From Acidobacteriota bacterium (lineage in GTDB: Bacteria > Acidobacteriota > Terriglobia > Terriglobales > Acidobacteriaceae), in the NCBI GenBank assembly GCA_021810735.1, contig JAJZIF010000104.1, positions 1 to 9,589 on the forward strand: a DNA stretch of 9,589 bases, in the 5' to 3' direction. The notes below the pieces were generated by a model. That model made no database searches, was not told the DNA's origin, and worked only from the letters and a program-made list of their open reading frames with translations. A program made the translations under genes and the position numbers. Positions 6,332 to 9,589 of this stretch are shown here, piece by piece (position 1 is the stretch's first letter; the number at the start of each line of letters is the position of its first letter).

Positions 6332-6357
6332 TACTTCCAGCTCCTACTTCCAGCTCC
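6332..6357 (+). repeat. Perfect 13-bp tandem duplication across the tolB stop codon
   Basis: TACTTCCAGCTCC occurs twice with no gap (6332-6344 and 6345-6357). The tolB stop (TAG on the minus strand, 6344-6346) lies at the junction of the two copies. The unit is not a multiple of three. Confidence 0.9.
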
Positions 6358-7705
6358 AGTCCGGCATGCGGCTGTCGCCGTTGTGGGTCAGCTGCTGCTG
6401 ATGCGATCCGTCGGCCAGCATCATCCAGATGTTGGTACGGTTTCCGATCCTTCGCTGGAAGACGATATGGCGTCCATCCGGCGACCAGGAAGGAAAGTCA
6501 TTCACACCTTCGCCGTGGGTTAACTGTACCCAGCGATGGGTCGCGATGTCCATAAGGTAAATGTCCTCACCACCGGGGGCGCCGGGGCCATAGTTCCTGT
6601 TCCAGGCAAAGGTGAGGAACTGGCCGTTGGGGGACCAGGAGGGTGAGGTTGCATATCCGCCATCAGTCATGCGGGCAACGTTAGAGCCGTCGGAGTCCAT
6701 GGTATAGATCTGCGGAAGGCCGGTCATGCCGCTGACCCAGGCAATCTGCGAACCGGTTTTTGGATTCCAGACGGGCGAGACGTTGGGTCCGAGGAAAGCG
6801 GTGATGCGGTGAAGATTGGTACCATTCGCGTTGCAAACGTAGATGTCAGGATTTCCATTGGCCGAGAGGGAGTAGGCCAGTTGCTTGCCGTCCGGCGACC
6901 AGGCGGGGCTGAGGGCCGTGCCGCCGGGCTCATGGAAGTAGAGATAGCGGTGGGTCTTCATGGAGAGGACGCGAATCTGCCATCCGTACTTGCCGAAAGA
7001 GGCAAAGGCGAGTTTGGAATTGTCGGGCGAGATGGACGGGCCGTTGGAGTCGGTGCCCAGGTGGGTGACCTGGTGCTGGTTCTGGCCGTCGTAGTCCATG
7101 ACCCAGATTTCCTTGTGCATGCCATGGCCGACGACGTAGTAAACCTTCGATTCGGCGATGCCGTTGATGCCGGTGAGGCGGAGGATGATCTCGTCGGCAA
7201 AGCGATGGGCGATGTCGCGCGCATCCTGAGCGTTGGCCGCATCCGTGAACTGCTTGCCCAGCACCTGAGGAGACTGTTGATTCCTGGTATCGAAGAGAAA
7301 GCCCTGCACGTCAATCTGGCCGCCGGCTGCGCCGAAGCTGCCGAATACGACCATCTGCGCGTTGGCAGGGGGCGCGGACCACTGCGACAGCTGAATCTCC
7401 TTGGGGGAACTGGGCATGACGGGGGGCGACATGCTCTTGGAGACCATGTCAAAGACGCCTGCGTTGGTCAGGTCGCTGTAGAGGGTCTGGTCGAAGATGC
7501 CCTTGAGGGAATAGGTCTGTGGATCGGTGGTACCGGGGTTGAAGTCGGCCACGGCCAGCCGGATATGCTGCACGCCAAGATTGGTGCCGACCTTGACCCA
7601 GTCCTGCGCGCGGGCGGGCAAAGCGGAGGTCGCGGCGAGCATGATCGCCAGGGCGAGCACCACAGGGGGGGTACGGAACAACGGGTTACGACGAATAAAC
7701 TCCAT
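6344..7705 (-). CDS. tolB: Tol-Pal system periplasmic beta-propeller protein TolB
   Basis: A 453-residue periplasmic protein. Residues 1-33 are a signal peptide (n-region MEFIRRNPLFRT, hydrophobic VVLALAIMLAATSA, cleavage after ALPARA). Residues 35-180 match the TolB N-terminal domain (HIRLAVADFNPG, TLYSDLTNAGVFDMV). Residues 195-453 form the propeller with PD40-type repeats, for example SPAWSPDGKQLAYS (266-279), SPSWSPNGQFLTF (354-366) and DFPSWSPDGRHIVF (403-416). TolB binds Pal and outer-membrane proteins and is released by TolA action. Length fits the family (E. coli 430). The ATG at 7705 is chosen because it starts a normal signal peptide. An in-frame ATG at 7780 would add 25 basic residues partly written in AGA and other A-rich codons, unlike the gene itself. 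Neither start has a strong ribosome binding site. The gene follows the tolA-like gene after 82 bp. Confidence 0.94.
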   Translation of the reverse strand: MEFIRRNPLFRTPPVVLALAIMLAATSALPARAQDWVKVGTNLGVQHIRLAVADFNPGTTDPQTYSLKGIFDQTLYSDLTNAGVFDMVSKSMSPPVMPSSPKEIQLSQWSAPPANAQMVVFGSFGAAGGQIDVQGFLFDTRNQQSPQVLGKQFTDAANAQDARDIAHRFADEIILRLTGINGIAESKVYYVVGHGMHKEIWVMDYDGQNQHQVTHLGTDSNGPSISPDNSKLAFASFGKYGWQIRVLSMKTHRYLYFHEPGGTALSPAWSPDGKQLAYSLSANGNPDIYVCNANGTNLHRITAFLGPNVSPVWNPKTGSQIAWVSGMTGLPQIYTMDSDGSNVARMTDGGYATSPSWSPNGQFLTFAWNRNYGPGAPGGEDIYLMDIATHRWVQLTHGEGVNDFPSWSPDGRHIVFQRRIGNRTNIWMMLADGSHQQQLTHNGDSRMPDWSWK

Positions 7706-7787
7706 GCCTATTTGACCGCCAGTACTGGATTTGCGCGTGAGCTTAGACGCTTTTCTATTTCTATCGTTACCACAACGCATGACTTCT

Positions 7788-8585
7788 CTAATGGGAAGAC
7801 CCCGGATATGTGAAAGTGTACCCGACGTTAATGTAACTGCCTTGATACCCCTGTGGAAGAGGCGGAAAACTGCCGACCCTCTGAATTGCCCGCAAGGCGG
7901 AATTATTCAGGGTTTGGGAGCCGCTGGGCTGACTGAGGCGAACGTCGCTCACGCCGCCGCCACTGGAGATCTGGAAGGTGACGACGACCTCAGTACCTCC
8001 GGGCGTGCTGGGATCGACTTCCTGTTCAAACCAGTTGTTGCTGACCTTTTGCTGAATCAGGGTGACATACCAGCCGTAGAGGGATGCGAAGCTGCCGCCC
8101 TGATTCTGGGTGACGATCTTGACCGGCGGCTGGTTGGTCTGGGTTGCGTGGGGAATGCTGGCCGCCTGGCGCTCGCCGTAGTGCACGCGGTGCTGGAGCT
8201 TCTTCGGATTGACGCGCTGGGGGACCTTCTGGTGCTCCTGCTTGCGCCTGGGGTGCGGTTTGGCCTTGATGGGCACGGCGGTCGGCAGGGGTACGGATTC
8301 GGTCTTCTGCTGCGGAATCGCGGGAGCCTGGCTGGGCGTCTGGGTTGCGAGCACGTCCTTGTTGGGGGGAACGATCTGGGGCAGCGGGATAGCGGGAACC
8401 GAGGAAACCAGCGTCGCCTGGATCGCGCCCTGGGGCGCATTGTTGCCCCACTCAGCGCCATGGAAGAAGCCGCTCACATAGACGAGCAACACCAGCGTCG
8501 CGAAGACGCAGATGTGGAACACAATGGACAACCGCATGGGGCGGCCCATCTGCTCGCGTTCCAGTTGGTCGAAAGATTTCCGCAT
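7788..8585 (-). CDS. TonB/TolA-like energy transducer of the Tol-Pal system
   Basis: A 265-residue single-span inner-membrane protein. The cytoplasmic N-terminus has about 17 residues, then a membrane helix (about 18-40) with S20 and H24 spaced as in the SxxxH motif by which TonB and TolA helices contact ExbBD/TolQR. Residues about 50-155 are Pro/Lys/Gln-rich (PIKAKPHPRRKQEHQKVPQ), an extended periplasmic spacer. Residues about 168-262 are a TonB-type C-terminal domain (VVVTFQISSGGGVSDVRLSQ; YINVGYTFTYPG). From its position between tolR and tolB it is expected to do the job of TolA: transmit force from TolQR to TolB and Pal. It lacks the long helical domain II of E. coli TolA (421 residues), so the spacer is more like TonB. 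The ATG at 8585 is two bases after the tolR stop, so it is probably co-translated; only a weak GAAG lies upstream. Confidence 0.88.
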   Translation of the reverse strand: MRKSFDQLEREQMGRPMRLSIVFHICVFATLVLLVYVSGFFHGAEWGNNAPQGAIQATLVSSVPAIPLPQIVPPNKDVLATQTPSQAPAIPQQKTESVPLPTAVPIKAKPHPRRKQEHQKVPQRVNPKKLQHRVHYGERQAASIPHATQTNQPPVKIVTQNQGGSFASLYGWYVTLIQQKVSNNWFEQEVDPSTPGGTEVVVTFQISSGGGVSDVRLSQPSGSQTLNNSALRAIQRVGSFPPLPQGYQGSYINVGYTFTYPGSSH

Positions 8586-8587
8586 GT

Positions 8588-9016
8588 TTACTTCGCGGCC
8601 GGCGTGTTCTGAATCGGCTGAGTGACAATGCTGATGTTGGAAATTCCGGCCTGTTTGACGGCATCCATCACGGTGGCAAAGGCACCGAAGGGCACCCGTT
8701 CATCGGCGCGCAGGTAAACCACTTCGGTGGAGGGGTCCACGTTCGCCGGGTGGAGGAGCTGCGGCAGTTGCGACAGGTTGATGGGCGTATCGCCGAGGTA
8801 GACTTCCTGGTCGCGGGTGATGGTGAGCACGAGCCGAGCCTTGGTGATCTGGTGCACGGTGCGCGTCTGGGGCAGCTTGACCTGAATGCCGGACTGCAGA
8901 ACGGGCGCTGTCAGCATGAAGATGATGAGCAGCACCAGCACCACGTCGACGAGCGGCGTGATGTTGATGTCAGACAGCGAGCTCTGGGTTTTGCCGTTGT
9001 TACTTGTGAAGGCCAC
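8588..9016 (-). CDS. tolR: TolR/ExbD-family proton-channel subunit
   Basis: A 142-residue inner-membrane protein, full length for TolR/ExbD (PF02472). A short cytoplasmic tail is followed by one membrane helix (about 18-38) in SDINITPLVDVVLVLLIIFM. D24 is the conserved membrane aspartate that carries protons in TolR and ExbD. The rest (about 45-137) is the periplasmic domain, with VVYLRADERVPFGAFATVMD typical of the family. It works with TolQ to drive the TonB/TolA-like partner. The start is GTG at 9016: GGAGG lies six bases upstream, and the frame begins just before the conserved helix. It overlaps the end of tolQ by 17 bp and the next gene starts two bases after its stop, so tolQ-tolR-tolA are almost surely one operon. 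Confidence 0.94.
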   Translation of the reverse strand: MAFTSNNGKTQSSLSDINITPLVDVVLVLLIIFMLTAPVLQSGIQVKLPQTRTVHQITKARLVLTITRDQEVYLGDTPINLSQLPQLLHPANVDPSTEVVYLRADERVPFGAFATVMDAVKQAGISNISIVTQPIQNTPAAK

Positions 9017-9589
9017 GTCCGGCCTCCGCTGGTTCGCTTGGCTGCCCAGCCTCTTCCATGCTGTTCATCAGCTCGCGGGTAAAGTCATCCAGGCGCGCGG
9101 CCACTTCGCGAATGCGGGCGCTGAACTGGTTGTAGGCGACGACGGCCGGGACGGCGACGACGAGTCCGGCAGCGGTGGTAATCAGCGCCTCAGAAACACC
9201 GGGAGCGACAGCGCGGAGCGTTGCCGCTCCAGCCGTACCCAGGCCATGGAATGCATCGATGATGCCCATGACGGTGCCGAAGAGCCCCACAAAGGGCGCG
9301 ACCGAGCCAATGGTGGCCAGCCAGGTCATGCGCTGCTCCAGGATGGTGAGGGACTCGCTGGCCGCCGACTGGGCCGAACGCTCGAGCGCGGTGAGGTTGG
9401 TTGGCGGGCCGTAGCCGCCGGTCTGGCGGCGGTAGGCTTCGTAGACATCGTCAAAAACCGTGACCAGCGGGCTGGGCTTGAACTGTTCGCTGACGGCGGC
9501 GATCTCCTGCAGGCGGCCAGCCTTGCGGAAGGCGCGCAGAAAGCGACGGCTCTGCTGGTTGGCCTTTTTGAGCGTCGAATTCTTGCTAA
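9000..9589 (-). CDS. tolQ: TolQ/ExbB-family motor subunit, N-terminus beyond the window
   Basis: The minus-strand frame stays open to the window edge; about 195 C-terminal residues are visible. An ATG at 9329 is internal, because the protein upstream of it is typical TolQ sequence (LKKANQQSRRFLRAFRKAG, then FDDVYEAYRRQ). Two membrane helices are seen: WLATIGSVAPFVGLFGTVMG with the conserved polar threonine of the channel, and ALITTAAGLVVAVPAVVAYN with the double threonine. Together they match MotA/TolQ/ExbB (PF01618). The first helix and start codon lie outside, some 35-40 residues away if its length is like E. coli TolQ (230). Together with TolR it forms the proton-driven motor. By sequence alone TolQ and ExbB are hard to separate; the neighbouring tolB, pal and cpoB decide for TolQ. 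The C-terminal tail is Glu/Gly-rich and overlaps tolR. Confidence 0.93.
   Translation of the reverse strand, partial: SKNSTLKKANQQSRRFLRAFRKAGRLQEIAAVSEQFKPSPLVTVFDDVYEAYRRQTGGYGPPTNLTALERSAQSAASESLTILEQRMTWLATIGSVAPFVGLFGTVMGIIDAFHGLGTAGAATLRAVAPGVSEALITTAAGLVVAVPAVVAYNQFSARIREVAARLDDFTRELMNSMEEAGQPSEPAEAGRGLHK
9023..9027 (-). promoter_or_regulatory. Ribosome binding site deciding the GTG start of tolR
   Basis: GGAGG on the minus strand lies six bases before GTG 9016, inside the 3' end of tolQ. It supports this unusual start codon, since no ATG exists between it and the conserved SDINITPLVD block. Confidence 0.75.

Noticed and set aside
7706..7780. 25-residue N-terminal extension of TolB
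   Set aside because: The extension is basic, uses AGA and other A-rich codons unlike the gene, and would place the signal peptide far from the N-terminus.
6809..8612. Two long plus-strand open frames opposite tolB and the tolA-like gene
   Set aside because: Products are rich in Gly/Val/Asp/Arg without domains; they are antisense shadows of clearly conserved proteins.
9000..9589. ExbB instead of TolQ, i.e. a Ton system
   Set aside because: The adjoining tolB, pal and cpoB genes in the same orientation identify a Tol-Pal cluster, although a shared role cannot be excluded.

Overview
The window reads as chromosomal DNA from a GC-rich, Gram-negative (diderm) bacterium. Two outer-membrane Tol-Pal components with recognisable signal peptides or a lipobox show that it has an outer membrane. 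The short TonB-like protein in the TolA position, the Ig-like insert in Pal and the three-cysteine OmpA domain suggest Acidobacteriota (Terriglobia type). That assignment is an inference from family resemblance, not a database result.

Layout. Positions 1-2708 (+) hold the 3' part of an ABC ATPase gene with a C-terminal AAA-associated domain. It overlaps by 4 bp a gene for a single 585-residue protein carrying two fused permease domains. Together they form the core of a nitrate/sulfonate/taurine-type (anion) importer, but no substrate-binding protein is visible. Positions 2750-3814 (+) encode a Gfo/Idh/MocA oxidoreductase close to the IolW/YdgJ group. This gene converges on the minus-strand block. 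Everything from 3851 to 9589 is on the minus strand and reads from right to left: tolQ (cut by the window edge), tolR, a tolA/tonB-like gene, tolB, pal, cpoB (ybgF), and finally a small DUF488/YeaO-like gene.

How the genes work together. TolQ and TolR form the proton-driven inner-membrane motor. The TonB-like protein carries the SxxxH motif in its membrane helix and is the expected energy transducer in place of TolA. TolB (periplasmic propeller) and Pal (outer-membrane, peptidoglycan-binding lipoprotein) complete the trans-envelope link used in outer-membrane constriction and maintenance. CpoB couples this machine to peptidoglycan synthesis in proteobacteria. tolQ-tolR-tolA are tightly packed (17-bp overlap, then a 2-bp gap). 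The gaps widen to 82, 98 and 137 bp after that. The last two contain inverted repeats followed by T-runs, so transcript levels of tolB, pal and cpoB may be set separately.

No tRNA, rRNA, CRISPR array, insertion sequence or prophage gene was seen. No stretch over 300 bases lacks a gene. I found no convincing wholly new system. The points most worth a second look are the Ig-like domain in Pal, the minimal TonB-like TolA, the long perfect inverted repeat after pal, and the 13-bp tandem duplication over the tolB stop codon.
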